A stretch of 64,000 bases of DNA from contig NC_135134.1 of the NCBI RefSeq assembly GCF_051014445.1, positions 26,539,672 to 26,603,671 on the forward strand. Reading direction: 5' to 3'. The position numbers and the translations under genes were made by a program. Position 1 is the first letter of the stretch, and each line of letters opens with the position of its first letter. The DNA comes from Colletes latitarsis (Eukaryota; Arthropoda; Insecta; Hymenoptera; Colletidae). Shown one piece after another: positions 52,201 through 64,000 of this stretch. Below the pieces are notes generated by a model, which saw nothing but the letters and a program-made list of their open reading frames with translations, was not told where the DNA came from and did not search any database.

Positions 52201-54171
52201 TGCAAAAGAATGAGCCTGATGAGAGCAAATCCCAGACCTAACCTAGACCTAACATGAATTATTCTCTAAAATATTGATCGAAACCAGGTTTAATTGACTG
52301 TTTCAGTGTGGTCCCACATTACTACGTGATCCAAACCAGAAAAAACGCAGGATCTGTTCAAGGAATATGTGAAGTGTGCGAAAGTATGAGTCTGATGAGG
52401 TCAAATCCCAGACCTATCCCAGACCTAACTTGCGTTATCCTCTAAAATTTTGATCGAAACCAGGTTTAATCGACTGTTTCAGTGTGGTACCACATTACTA
52501 TGTGATCCAAACCAGAAAATAACCCAGGATCTGTTCAACGAGTATGTGAAGTGTGCGAATGTATGCGTCTGATGAGGGCAAATCCCAGACCTATCCCAGA
52601 CTTAACTTGCGTTATCCTCTAAAATATTGATCGAAACCTGGTTTAGTCGACTGTTTCCGTGTGGTACCACATTACTACGCGATCCAAACCAGAAAAAACC
52701 CAGAATCTGTTCAACGAGTATGTGAAGTGTGCGAAAGTATGAGTCTGATGAGGGCAAATCCCAGACCTATCCCAGACCTAACATGCGTTATCCTCTAAAA
52801 TATTTATCAAGACCAGGTTTAATTGATTGTTTCAGTGTGGACCCACATTACTACGTGATCCAAACCAGAAAAAACCCAGGATCCGTTCAACAAGTATGTG
52901 AAGAATGCGAAAGTATGAGTCTGATGAGTGAAAATCCCAGGGCTAACTTAGACCTAACATGCGTTATCCTCTAAAATATTGATCGAAACCAGGTTTAATC
53001 GACCGTTTCAGTGTGGTACCACACTACTTCGTGATCCAAACCAGAAAGAACCCAGGATCTGTTCAACGAGTATGTGAAAAACGCGAAAGTATGAGCCTGA
53101 TGTGGGCAAATCCCAGACCTATCCCAGACTTAACTTGCGTTGTCCTCTAAGATATTGATGGAAACCAGGTTTAATTGACTGTTTCAGTGTTGTACTTCAT
53201 TACTACGTGATGCAATCCAGAAAAAGCCCAGGATCTAGCCATCAAGTATGAGAAATATGCGAAAGTATGAGCCTGATGAGGGCAAACCCTAGACCTAACC
53301 CAAACCTAACATGCGTTATCCTCTAAAATATTTATCAAGACCAGGTTTAATTGAATGTTTCAGTGTGGTACCACATTACTACGTGAACCAAACCAGAAAA
53401 AACCCAGGATCCGTTCAACAAGTAAGTTAAAACTGCGACAGTATGACCCTGATGAGAGCAAGTCCCAGACCTAACCTAGACCTGACATGCGTTGTCCTCT
53501 AAAATTTTGATAGAAACCAGGTTTAATTGACTGTTTCAGTGTTGTACTTCATTACTACGTGATGCAATCCAGAGAAAGCCCAGGATCTAGCCATCAAGTA
53601 TGAGAAATATGCGAAAGAATGAGCCTGATGAGAGCAAGTCCCAGACCTAACCTAGACCTAACATGAATTATTCTCTGAAATATTGATCGAAACCAGGTTT
53701 AATTGACTGTTTCAATGTTGTACTTCATTACTACGTGATGCAGTCCAGAGAAAGCCCAGGATCTAGCCGTCAAGTATGAGAAATATGCGAAAGAATGAGC
53801 CTGATGAGAGCAAATCCCAGACCTAACCTAGACCGAAGATGAATTATTCTCTATAATATTGATCACAACCAGGTTTAATTGACTGTTTCAGTGTGGTACC
53901 ACATTACTACGTGATCCAATCCAGAAATAGCCCAGGATCCAGCCATGAAGTATGAGAAATATGCGAAAGTATGAGCCTGATGGGGGCAAATCCTAGACCT
54001 AACCCAGACCTAACATGCGTTATCCTCTAAAATATTTATCAAGATCAGGTTTAATTGATTGTTTCAGTGTGGTACCACATTACTACGTGATCCACCCAAG
54101 AAAAAACCCAAGATCCGTTCAACAAGTATGTGAAGAATGCGAAAGTATGAGTCTGATGAGTGAAAATCCCA
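49241..54171 (+). repeat. Tandem 2466-bp (14-monomer) duplication
   Basis: Landmarks 49382/51848, 50263/52729 and 51549/54015 are 2466 bp apart. The junction near 51705 is a hybrid monomer in which the GATCCACCCAAG half is joined to ACCTAACCAAGACC. Confidence 0.83.
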
Positions 54172-57131
54172 GGCCTAACCTAGACCTAACATGCGTTATC
54201 CTCAATAATATTGATCGAATCCAGGTTTAATTGAGTGTTTCAGTGTGGTACCACATTACTATGTGATCCAAACCAGAGAATAACCCAGGATCTGTTCAAC
54301 GAGTATGTGAAGTGTGCGAAAGTATGAGTGTGATGAGGGCAAATCCCAGAACTATCCCAGACCTAACATGCGTTATCCTCTAAAATATTTATCAAGACCA
54401 GGTTTAATTGATTGTTTCAGTGTGGTCCCACATTACTACGTGATCCAAACCAGAAAAAACCCAGGATCTGTTCAACGAGTATGTAAAGTGTGCGAAAGTA
54501 TGTGTCTGATGAGGGCAAATCCGAGACCTATCCCAGACCTAACATGCGTTATCCTCTAAAATATTTATCAAGACCAGGTTTAATTGATTGTTTCAGTGTG
54601 GACCCACATTACTACGTGATCCAAACCAGAAAAAACCCAGGATCCGTTCAACAAGTATGTGAAGAATGCGAAAGTATGAGTCAGATGAGTGAAAATCCCA
54701 GACCTAACCTAGACCTAACATGCGTTATCCTCTAAAATATTTATCAAGACCAGGTTTAATTGATTGTTTCAGTGTGGACCCACATTACTACGTGATCCAA
54801 ACCAGAAAAAACCCAGGATCCGTTCAACAAGTATGTGAAGAATGCGAAAGTATGAGTCTGATGAGTGAAAATCCCAGGGCTAACTTAGACCTAACATGCG
54901 TTATCCTCTAAAATATTGATCGAAACCTGGTTTAATCGACTGTTTCAGTGTGGTACCACATTACTATGCGATCCAAACCAGAAAATAACCCAGGATCTGT
55001 CAAACGAGTATGTGAAGTGTGCGAAAGTATGAGCCCGATGAGAGCAAATCCCAGACCTAACCTAGACCTAACATGAATTATTCTCTAAAATATTGATCGA
55101 AACCAGGTTTAATTGACTGTTTCAGTGTGGTACCACATTAGTACGTGATCCAAACCAGAAAAAGCCCAGGATCAGTTCAACAAGTATGTGAAAAACGCGA
55201 AAGTATGAGCCTGATGAGGGCGAATCCCAGACCTATGCCAGACCTAACTTGCGTTATCCTCTAAAATATTGATCGAAACCAGGTTTAATTGACTGTTTCA
55301 GCGTGGTACCACACTACTACGTGACGCAATCCAGAAAAAACCCAGGATCTGTTCAACAAGTATGTGAAAAACGCGAAAGTATGAGCCTGATGAGGGCAAA
55401 TCCCAGACCTATCCAAGAACTAACTTGCGTTATCCTCTAAACTATTGATGGAAACCAGGTTTAATTGACTGTTTCAGTGTTGTACTTCATTACTACGTGA
55501 TACAATCCTGAAATAGCCCAGGATCAAGCCATGAAGGATGAGAAATATGCGAAAGTATGAGCCTGACGAGGGCAAATCCTAGACCTAACCCAGACCTAAC
55601 ATGCGTTATCCTCTAAAATATTTATCAAGACCAGGTTTAATTGATTGCTTCTGTGTGGTCCCACATTACTACGTGATCCAAACCAGAAAAAACCCAGGAT
55701 CCGCTCAACAAGTATGAGAAGAATGCGAAAGTATGAGCCTGATGTGGGCAAATCCCAGATCTATCCCAGACCTAACTTGCGTTGTCCTCTAAGATATTGA
55801 TGGAAACCAGGTTTAATTGACTGTTTCTGTGTTGTACTTCATTACTACGTGATGCAATCCAGAAAAAGCCCAGGATCTAGCCATCAAGTATGAGAAATAT
55901 GCTAAAGAATGAGCCTGATGAGAGCAAATCCCAGACCTAACCTAGACCTAACATGAATTATTCTCTAAAATATTGATCGAAACCAGGTTTAATTGACTGT
56001 TTCAGTGTTGTACTTAATTACTACGTGATGCAATCCAGAAAAAGCGCTGGATCTAGCCATCAAGTATGAGAAATATGCGAAAGAATGAGCCTGATGAGAG
56101 CAAATCCCAGACCTAACCTAGACCTAACATGAATTATTCTCTAAAATATTGATCAAAACCAGGTTTAATCGACTGTTTCAATGTGGTACCACATTACTAC
56201 GCGATCCAAACCAGAAAAAACCCAGGATCTGTTCAACGAGTATGTGAAGTGTGCGAAAGTATGAGTCTGATGAGTGAAAATCCCAGACCTATCCCAGACT
56301 TAACCTGCGTTATCCTCTAAAATATTGATCGAAACCAGGTTTAATCGACTGTTTCAATGTGGTACCACATTACTACGCGATCCAAACCAGAAAAAACCCA
56401 GGATCTGTTCAACGAGTATGTGAAGTGTGCGAAAGTATGAGTCTGATGAGTGAAAATCCCAGGGCTAACTTAGACCTAACATGCGTTATCCTCTAAAATA
56501 TTGATCGAAACCAGGTTTAATCGACCGTTTCAGTGTGGTACCACACTACTTCGTGATCCAAACCAGAAAGAACCCAGGATCTGTTCAACGAGTATGTGAA
56601 AAACGCGAAAGTTTGAGCCTGATGTTGGCAAATCCCAGACCTATCCCAGACTTAACTTGCGTTGTCCTCTAAGATATTGATGGAAACCAGGTTTAATCGA
56701 CTGTTTCAGTGTGGTACCACATTAATACGTGATCCAAACCAGCAAAAACCCAGGATCCGTTCAACAAGTATGTGAAGAATGCGAAAGTATGAGTCTGATG
56801 AGTGAAAATCCCCGACCTAACCTAGACCTAACATGCGTTATCCTCTAAAATATTGATCCAAACCAGGTTTAATGGACTGTTTCAGTGTGGTCCCACATTA
56901 CTACGTGATCCAAACCAGAAAAAACCCATGATCCTTTCAACAAGTATGTGAAGAATGCGAAAGTATGAGTCTGATGAGTGAAAATCCCAGACCTAACCAA
57001 GACCTAACATGCGTTATCCTCAAAAATATTGATCGAAACCTGGTTTAATCGACTGTTTCAGTGTGGTACCACATTACTATGTGATCCAAACCAGAAAATA
57101 ACCCAGGATCTGTTCAACGAGTATGTGAAGT
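51848..57131 (+). repeat. Higher-order unit, 5284 bp (30 monomers)
   Basis: This repeats from 57132 onward (52729/58013, 54015/59299, 54314/59598 and 54720/60004, all 5284 bp apart). It contains the segment shared with 19.6-20.96 kb. Confidence 0.84.
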
Positions 57132-60100
57132 GTGCGAAAGTATGAGTCTGATGAGGGCAAATCCCAGACCTATCCCAGACCTAACATGCGTTATCCTCTA
57201 AAATATTTATCAAGACCAGGTTTAATTGATTGTTTCAGTGTGGTCCCACACTACTACGTGATCCAAACCAGAAAAAACCCAGGATCTGTTCAACGAGTAT
57301 GTGAAGTGTGCGAAAGTATGAGCCTGATGAGGGCAAATCCCAGACCTATCCCAGACCTAACTTGCGTTGTCCTCTTAGATATTGATGGAAACCGGGTTTA
57401 ATTGACTGTTTCAGTGTTCTACTTCATTACTACGTGATGCAATCCAGAAAAAGCCCAGGATCTAGCCATCAAGTATGAGAAATATGCAAAAGAATGAGCC
57501 TGATGAGAGCAAATCCCAGACCTAACCTAGACCTAACATGAATTATTCTCTAAAATATTGATCGAAACCAGGTTTAATTGACTGTTTCAGTGTGGTCCCA
57601 CATTACTACGTGATCCAAACCAGAAAAAACGCAGGATCTGTTCAAGGAATATGTGAAGTGTGCGAAAGTATGAGTCTGATGAGGTCAAATCCCAGACCTA
57701 TCCCAGACCTAACTTGCGTTATCCTCTAAAATTTTGATCGAAACCAGGTTTAATCGACTGTTTCAGTGTGGTACCACATTACTATGTGATCCAAACCAGA
57801 AAATAACCCAGGATCTGTTCAACGAGTATGTGAAGTGTGCGAATGTATGCGTCTGATGAGGGCAAATCCCAGACCTATCCCAGACTTAACTTGCGTTATC
57901 CTCTAAAATATTGATCGAAACCTGGTTTAGTCGACTGTTTCCGTGTGGTACCACATTACTACGCGATCCAAACCAGAAAAAACCCAGAATCTGTTCAACG
58001 AGTATGTGAAGTGTGCGAAAGTATGAGTCTGATGAGGGCAAATCCCAGACCTATCCCAGACCTAACATGCGTTATCCTCTAAAATATTTATCAAGACCAG
58101 GTTTAATTGATTGTTTCAGTGTGGACCCACATTACTACGTGATCCAAACCAGAAAAAACCCAGGATCCGTTCAACAAGTATGTGAAGAATGCGAAAGTAT
58201 GAGTCTGATGAGTGAAAATCCCAGGGCTAACTTAGACCTAACATGCGTTATCCTCTAAAATATTGATCGAAACCAGGTTTAATCGACCGTTTCAGTGTGG
58301 TACCACACTACTTCGTGATCCAAACCAGAAAGAACCCAGGATCTGTTCAACGAGTATGTGAAAAACGCGAAAGTATGAGCCTGATGTGGGCAAATCCCAG
58401 ACCTATCCCAGACTTAACTTGCGTTGTCCTCTAAGATATTGATGGAAACCAGGTTTAATTGACTGTTTCAGTGTTGTACTTCATTACTACGTGATGCAAT
58501 CCAGAAAAAGCCCAGGATCTAGCCATCAAGTATGAGAAATATGCGAAAGTATGAGCCTGATGAGGGCAAACCCTAGACCTAACCCAAACCTAACATGCGT
58601 TATCCTCTAAAATATTTATCAAGACCAGGTTTAATTGAATGTTTCAGTGTGGTACCACATTACTACGTGAACCAAACCAGAAAAAACCCAGGATCCGTTC
58701 AACAAGTAAGTTAAAACTGCGACAGTATGACCCTGATGAGAGCAAGTCCCAGACCTAACCTAGACCTGACATGCGTTGTCCTCTAAAATTTTGATAGAAA
58801 CCAGGTTTAATTGACTGTTTCAGTGTTGTACTTCATTACTACGTGATGCAATCCAGAGAAAGCCCAGGATCTAGCCATCAAGTATGAGAAATATGCGAAA
58901 GAATGAGCCTGATGAGAGCAAGTCCCAGACCTAACCTAGACCTAACATGAATTATTCTCTGAAATATTGATCGAAACCAGGTTTAATTGACTGTTTCAAT
59001 GTTGTACTTCATTACTACGTGATGCAGTCCAGAGAAAGCCCAGCATCTAGCCGTCAAGTATGAGAAATATGCGAAAGAATGAGCCTGATGAGAGCAAATC
59101 CCAGTCCTAACCTAGACCGAAGATGAATTATTCTCTATAATATTGATCACAACCAGGTTTAATTGACTGTTTCAGTGTGGTACCACATTACTACGTGATC
59201 CAATCCAGAAATAGCCCAGGATCCAGCCATGAAGTATGAGAAATATGCGAAAGTATGAGCCTGATGGGGGCAAATCCTAGACCTAACCCAGACCTAACAT
59301 GCGTTATCCTCTAAAATATTTATCAAGATCAGGTTTAATTGATTGTTTCAGTGTGGTACCACATTACTACGTGATCCACCCAAGAAAAAACCCAAGATCC
59401 GTTCAACAAGTATGTGAAGAATGCGAAAGTATGAGTCTGATGAGTGAAAATCCCAGGCCTAACCTAGACCTAACATGCGTTATCCTCAATAATATTGATC
59501 GAATCCAGGTTTAATTGAGTGTTTCAGTGTGGTACCACATTACTATGTGATCCAAACCAGAGAATAACCCAGGATCTGTTCAACGAGTATGTGAAGTGTG
59601 CGAAAGTATGAGTGTGATGAGGGCAAATCCCAGAACTATCCCAGACCTAACATGCGTTATCCTCTAAAATATTTATCAAGACCAGGTTTAATTGATTGTT
59701 TCAGTGTGGTCCCACATTACTACGTGATCCAAACCAGAAAAAACCCAGGATCTGTTCAACGAGTATGTAAAGTGTGCGAAAGTATGTGTCTGATGAGGGC
59801 AAATCCGAGACCTATCCCAGACCTAACATGCGTTATCCTCTAAAATATTTATCAAGACCAGGTTTAATTGATTGTTTCAGTGTGGACCCACATTACTACG
59901 TGATCCAAACCAGAAAAAACCCAGGATCCGTTCAACAAGTATGTGAAGAATGCGAAAGTATGAGTCAGATGAGTGAAAATCCCAGACCTAACCTAGACCT
60001 AACATGCGTTATCCTCTAAAATATTTATCAAGACCAGGTTTAATTGATTGTTTCAGTGTGGACCCACATTACTACGTGATCCAAACCAGAAAAAACCCAG

Positions 60101-62239
60101 GATCCGTTCAACAAGTATGTGAAGAATGCGAAAGTATGAGTCTGATGAGTGAAAATCCCAGGGCTAACTTAGACCTAACATGCGTTATCCTCTAAAATAT
60201 TGATCGAAACCTGGTTTAATCGACTGTTTCAGTGTGGTACCACATTACTATGCGATCCAAACCAGAAAATAACCCAGGATCTGTCAAACGAGTATGTGAA
60301 GTGTGCGAAAGTATGAGCCCGATGAGAGCAAATCCCAGACCTAACCTAGACCTAACATGAATTATTCTCTAAAATATTGATCGAAACCAGGTTTAATTGA
60401 CTGTTTCAGTGTGGTACCACATTAGTACCTGATCCAAACCAGAAAAAGCCCAGGATCAGTTCAACAAGTATGTGAAAAACGCGAAAGTATGAGCCTGATG
60501 AGGGCGAATCCCAGACCTATGCCAGACCTCACTTGCGTTATCCTCTAAAATATTGATCGAAACCAGGTTTAATTGACTGTTTCAGCGTGGTACCACACTA
60601 CTACGTGACGCAATCCAGAAAAAACCCAGGATCTGTTCAACAAGTATGTGAAAAACGCGAAAGTATGAGCCTGACGAGGGCAAATCCTAGACCTAACCCA
60701 GACCTAACATGCGTTATCCTCTAAAATATTTATCAAGACCAGGTTTAATTGATTGCTTCTGTGTGGTCCCACATTACTACGTGATCCAAACCAGAAAAAA
60801 CCCAGGATCCGTTCAACAAGTATGAGAAGAATGCGAAAGTATGAGCCTGATGTGGGCAAATCCCAGACCTATCCCAGACCTAACTTGCGTTGTCCTCTAA
60901 GATATTGATGGAAACCAGGTTTAATTGACTGTTTCAGTGTTGTACTTCATTACTACGTGATGCAATCCAGAAAAAGCCCAGGATCTAGCCATCAAGTATG
61001 AGAAATATGCTAAAGAATGAGCCTGATGAGAGCAAATCCCAGACCTAACCTAGACCTAACATGAATTATTCTCTAAAATATTGATCGAAACCAGGTTTAA
61101 TTGACTGTTTCAGTGTTGTACTTAATTACTACGTGATGCAATCCAGAAAAAGCGCTGGATCTAGCCATCAAGTATGAGAAATATGCGAAAGAATGAGCCT
61201 GATGAGAGCAAATCCCAGACCTAACCTAGACCTAACATGAATTATTCTCTAAAATATTGATCAAAACCAGGTTTAATCGACTGTTTCAATGTGGTACCAC
61301 ATTACTACGCGATCCAAACCAGAAAAAACCCAGGATCTGTTCAACGAGTATGTGAAGTGTGCGAAAGTATGAGTCTGATGAGTGAAAATCCCAGACCTAT
61401 CCCAGACTTAACCTGCGTTATCCTCTAAAATATTGATCGAAACCAGGTTTAATCGACTGTTTCAATGTGGTACCACATTACTACGCGATCCAAACCAGAA
61501 AAAACCCAGGATCTGTTCAACGAGTATGTGAAGTGTGCGAAAGTATGAGTCTGATGATTGAAAATCCCAGGGCTAACTTAGACCTAACATGCGTTATCCT
61601 CTAAAATATTGATCGAAACCAGGTTTAATCGACCGTTTCAGTGTGGTACCACACTACTTCGTGATCCAAACCAGAAAGAACCCAGGATCTGTTCAACGAG
61701 TATGTGAAAAACGCGAAAGTTTGAGCCTGATGTTGGCAAATCCCAGACCTATCCCAGACTTAACTTGCGTTGTCCTCTAAGATATTGATGGAAACCAGGT
61801 TTAATCGACTGTTTCAGTGTGGTACCACATTAATACGTGATCCAAACCAGCAAAAACCCAGGATCCGTTCAACAAGTATGTGAAGAATGCGAAAGTATGA
61901 GTCTGATGAGTGAAAATCCCCGACCTAACCTAGACCTAACATGCGTTATCCTCTAAAATATTGATCCAAACCAGGTTTAATGGACTGTTTCAGTGTGGTC
62001 CCACATTACTACGTGATCCAAACCAGAAAAAACCCATGATCCTTTCAACAAGTATGTGAAGAATGCGAAAGTATGAGTCTGATGAGTGAAAATCCCAGAC
62101 CTAACCAAGACCTAACATGCGTTATCCTCAAAAATATTGATCGAAACCTGGTTTAATCGACTGTTTCAGTGTGGTACCACATTACTATGTGATCCAAACC
62201 AGAAAATAACCCAGGATCTGTTCAACGAGTATGTGAAGT
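57132..62239 (+). repeat. Higher-order unit, 5108 bp (29 monomers)
   Basis: This copy is 176 bp shorter than the preceding unit. The monomer at about 55381-55556 (with CCTCTAAACTATTGATGG and GATCAAGCC) has no counterpart near 60661, so exactly one monomer was lost. A third copy starts at 62240 and runs off the window. Confidence 0.84.
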
Positions 62240-64000
62240 GTGCGAAAGTATGAGTCTGATGAGGGCAAATCCCAGACCTATCCCAGACCTAACATGCGTT
62301 ATCCTCTAAAATATTTATCAAGACCAGGTTTAATTGATTGTTTCAGTGTGGTCCCACACTACTACGTGATCCAAACCAGAAAAAACCCAGGATCTGTTCA
62401 ACGAGTATGTGAAGTGTGCGAAAGTATGAGCCTGATGAGGGCAAATCCCAGACCTATCCCAGACCTAACTTGCGTTGTCCTCTTAGATATTGATGGAAAC
62501 CGGGTTTAATTGACTGTTTCAGTGTTCTACTTCATTACTACGTGATGCAATCCAGAAAAAGCCCAGGATCTAGCCACCAAGTATGAGAAATATGCAAAAG
62601 AATGAGCCTGATGAGAGCAAATCCCAGACCTAACCTAGACCTAACATGAATTATTCTCTAAAATATTGATCGAAACCAGGTTTAATTGACTGTTTCAGTG
62701 TGGTTCCACATTACTACGTGATCCAAACCAGAAAAAACGCAGGATCTGTTCAAGGAATATGTCAAGTGTGCGAAAGTATGAGTCTGATGAGGTCAAATCC
62801 CAGACCTATCCCAGACCTAACTTGCGTTATCCTCTAAAATTTTGATCGAAACCAGGTTTAATCGACTGTTTCAGTGTGGTACCACATTACTATGTGATCC
62901 AAACCAGAAAATAACCCAGGATCTGTTCAACGAGTATGTGAAGTGTGCGAATGTATGCGTCTGATGAGGGCAAATCCCAGACCTATCCCAGACTTAACTT
63001 GCGTTATCCTCTAAAATATTGATCGAAACCTGGTTTAGTCGACTGTTTCCGTGTGGTACCACATTACTACGCGATCCAAACCAGAAAAAACCCAGAATCT
63101 GTTCAACGAGTATGTGAAGTGTGCGAAAGTATGAGTCTGATGAGGGCAAATCCCAGACCTATCCCAGACCTAACATGCGTTATCCTCTAAAATATTTATC
63201 AAGACCAGGTTTAATTGATTGTTTCAGTGTGGACCCACATTACTACGTGATCCAAACCAGAAAAAACTCAGGATCCGTTCAACAAGTATGTGAAGAATGC
63301 GAAAGTATGAGTCTGATGAGTGAAAATCCCAGGGCTAACTTAGACCTAACATGCGTTATCCTCTAAAATATTGATCGAAACCAGGTTTAATCGACCGTTT
63401 CAGTGTGGTACCACACTACTTCGTGATCCAAACCAGAAAGAACCCAGGATCTGTTCAACGAGTATGTGAAAAACGCGAAAGTATGAGCCTGATGTGGGCA
63501 AATCCCAGACCTATCCCAGACTTAACTTGCGTTGTCCTCTAAGATATTGATGGAAACCAGGTTTAATTGACTGTTTCAGTGTTGTACTTCATTACTACGT
63601 GATGCAATCCAGAAAAAGCCCAGGATCTAGCCATCAAGTATGAGAAATATGCGAAAGTATGAGCCTGATGAGGGCAAACCCTAGACCTAACCCAAACCTA
63701 ACATGCGTTATCCTCTAAAATATTTATCAAGACCAGGTTTAATTGAATGTTTCAGTGTGGTACCACATTACTACGTGAACCAAACCAGAAAAAACCCAGG
63801 ATCCGTTCAACAAGTAAGTTAAAACTGCGACAGTATGACCCTGATGAGAGCAAGTCCCAGACCTAACCTAGACCTGACATGCGTTGTCCTCTAAAATTTT
63901 GATAGAAACCAGGTTTAATTGACTGTTTCAGTGTTGTACTTCATTACTACGTGATGCAATCCAGAGAAAGCCCAGGATCTAGCCATCAAGTATGAGAAAT
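62240..64000 (+). repeat. Higher-order unit, third copy, cut by the window end
   Basis: Landmarks at 62240 and 63121 follow 57132 and 58013 at 5108 bp. The match continues to the last base, so the array extends beyond the window. Confidence 0.84.

Larger units (their letters stand above)
25277..64000 (+). repeat. 176-bp satellite array, right block with higher-order repeats
   Basis: The block holds about 220 monomers without interruption. It differs from the left part in being organised into multi-kilobase higher-order units that are nearly identical to each other; whole 60-base stretches match exactly between copies. Useful unit markers are GACCGAAGATGAATTATTC (about 28997, 34457, 41855, 45376, 51366, 53833, 59115), the A/C chimera CAAGTAAGTTAAAACTGCG, GTGTTCTACTTC, and GGGCTAACTTAGACC. 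Full type C monomers are absent. No gene-like sequence is present. Confidence 0.96.

Noticed and set aside
1..64000. About 100 small plus-strand open frames of 63-89 codons with near-identical products (MRYPLKYLSRPG...)
   Set aside because: They recur with the satellite monomer, are no longer than about 1.5 monomers, and the 176-bp period is not a multiple of three. They contain no domain and change with the repeat, so they are by-products of the satellite.
1..64000. Hammerhead ribozyme in the monomer, because CTGATGAG and, about 60 nt later, CGAAAC occur on the same strand as in some insect satellites
   Set aside because: The required helices are not seen. Bases after CTGATGA do not pair with those before CGAAAC, and bases before CTGATGA do not pair with those after a plausible cleavage triplet. 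CTGATGAG is also often changed (CTGACGAG, CTGATGTG). A covariance search for hammerheads over dimers would settle it.
1..64000. CENP-B box in the monomer
   Set aside because: The closest stretch (minus strand, TTCGATCAATATTTTA) keeps TTCG and one A but lacks the essential CGGG part.
1..64000. CRISPR array suggested by regular short repeats
   Set aside because: The whole 176-bp unit is repeated with no unique spacers, and the context is eukaryotic.

Overview
The window is almost entirely one tandem satellite array in a single orientation. The monomer is about 176 bp, and roughly 60.6 kb of the 64 kb (about 340 monomers) is satellite. Two 5'-truncated non-LTR retrotransposons interrupt it, both on the minus strand: element 1 (about 9364-11990) and element 2 (about 24498-25276). 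I see no cellular protein gene, tRNA, rRNA or CRISPR array. The many 60-90-codon open frames on the plus strand recur once per monomer and are a by-product of the repeat.

The organism is a eukaryote, most likely an insect. Both retroelements carry the R1-clade C-terminal CCHC knuckle, a group best known from arthropods. The satellite also contains a box rich in CCTAA, the complement of the common insect telomere repeat TTAGG. A hymenopteran would fit the GC-rich retroelements, but this is a guess. A near-nucleosomal monomer with higher-order repeats suggests pericentromeric, centromeric or subtelomeric heterochromatin.

Layout. 1-9363: left array, with three copies of a roughly 9-monomer segment (about 2505-4088, 4089-5672 and 7560-9225; the first two are offset by exactly 1584 bp). 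9364-11990: element 1, made of a 36-nt poly(A) tail (T-run on the plus strand), a hairpin-rich 3' UTR and a 691-codon open reverse-transcriptase frame truncated at its 5' end. 11991-24497: middle array, with an 11-monomer duplication (about 14.2-17.7 kb); one monomer subfamily disappears at about 18.3 kb. 24498-25276: element 2, made of a 25-nt poly(A) tail, a hairpin-rich 3' UTR and the last 81 codons of a related ORF. 25277-64000: right array, built from near-identical higher-order repeats at offsets of 5460, 7398, 6692, 5989, 2466, 5284 and 5108 bp.

The most interesting signal is the relation between elements and satellite. The two elements belong to related but distinct families (about 60% identical over the shared C-terminus, counted by eye). 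They inserted independently, in the same orientation, with perfect 15-bp target duplications, into adjacent positions of the same short telomere-like box. Their 3' UTRs have diverged in sequence but keep the same series of stem-loops, including one long hairpin with a 20-nt loop in both. This is what a satellite-targeting relative of telomere-specific TRAS/SART-type elements might look like. Two insertions in a window that is 95% satellite cannot prove targeting. Element 1 has also lost the catalytic Asp of RT motif A (Asp to Gly), so this copy should be inactive.
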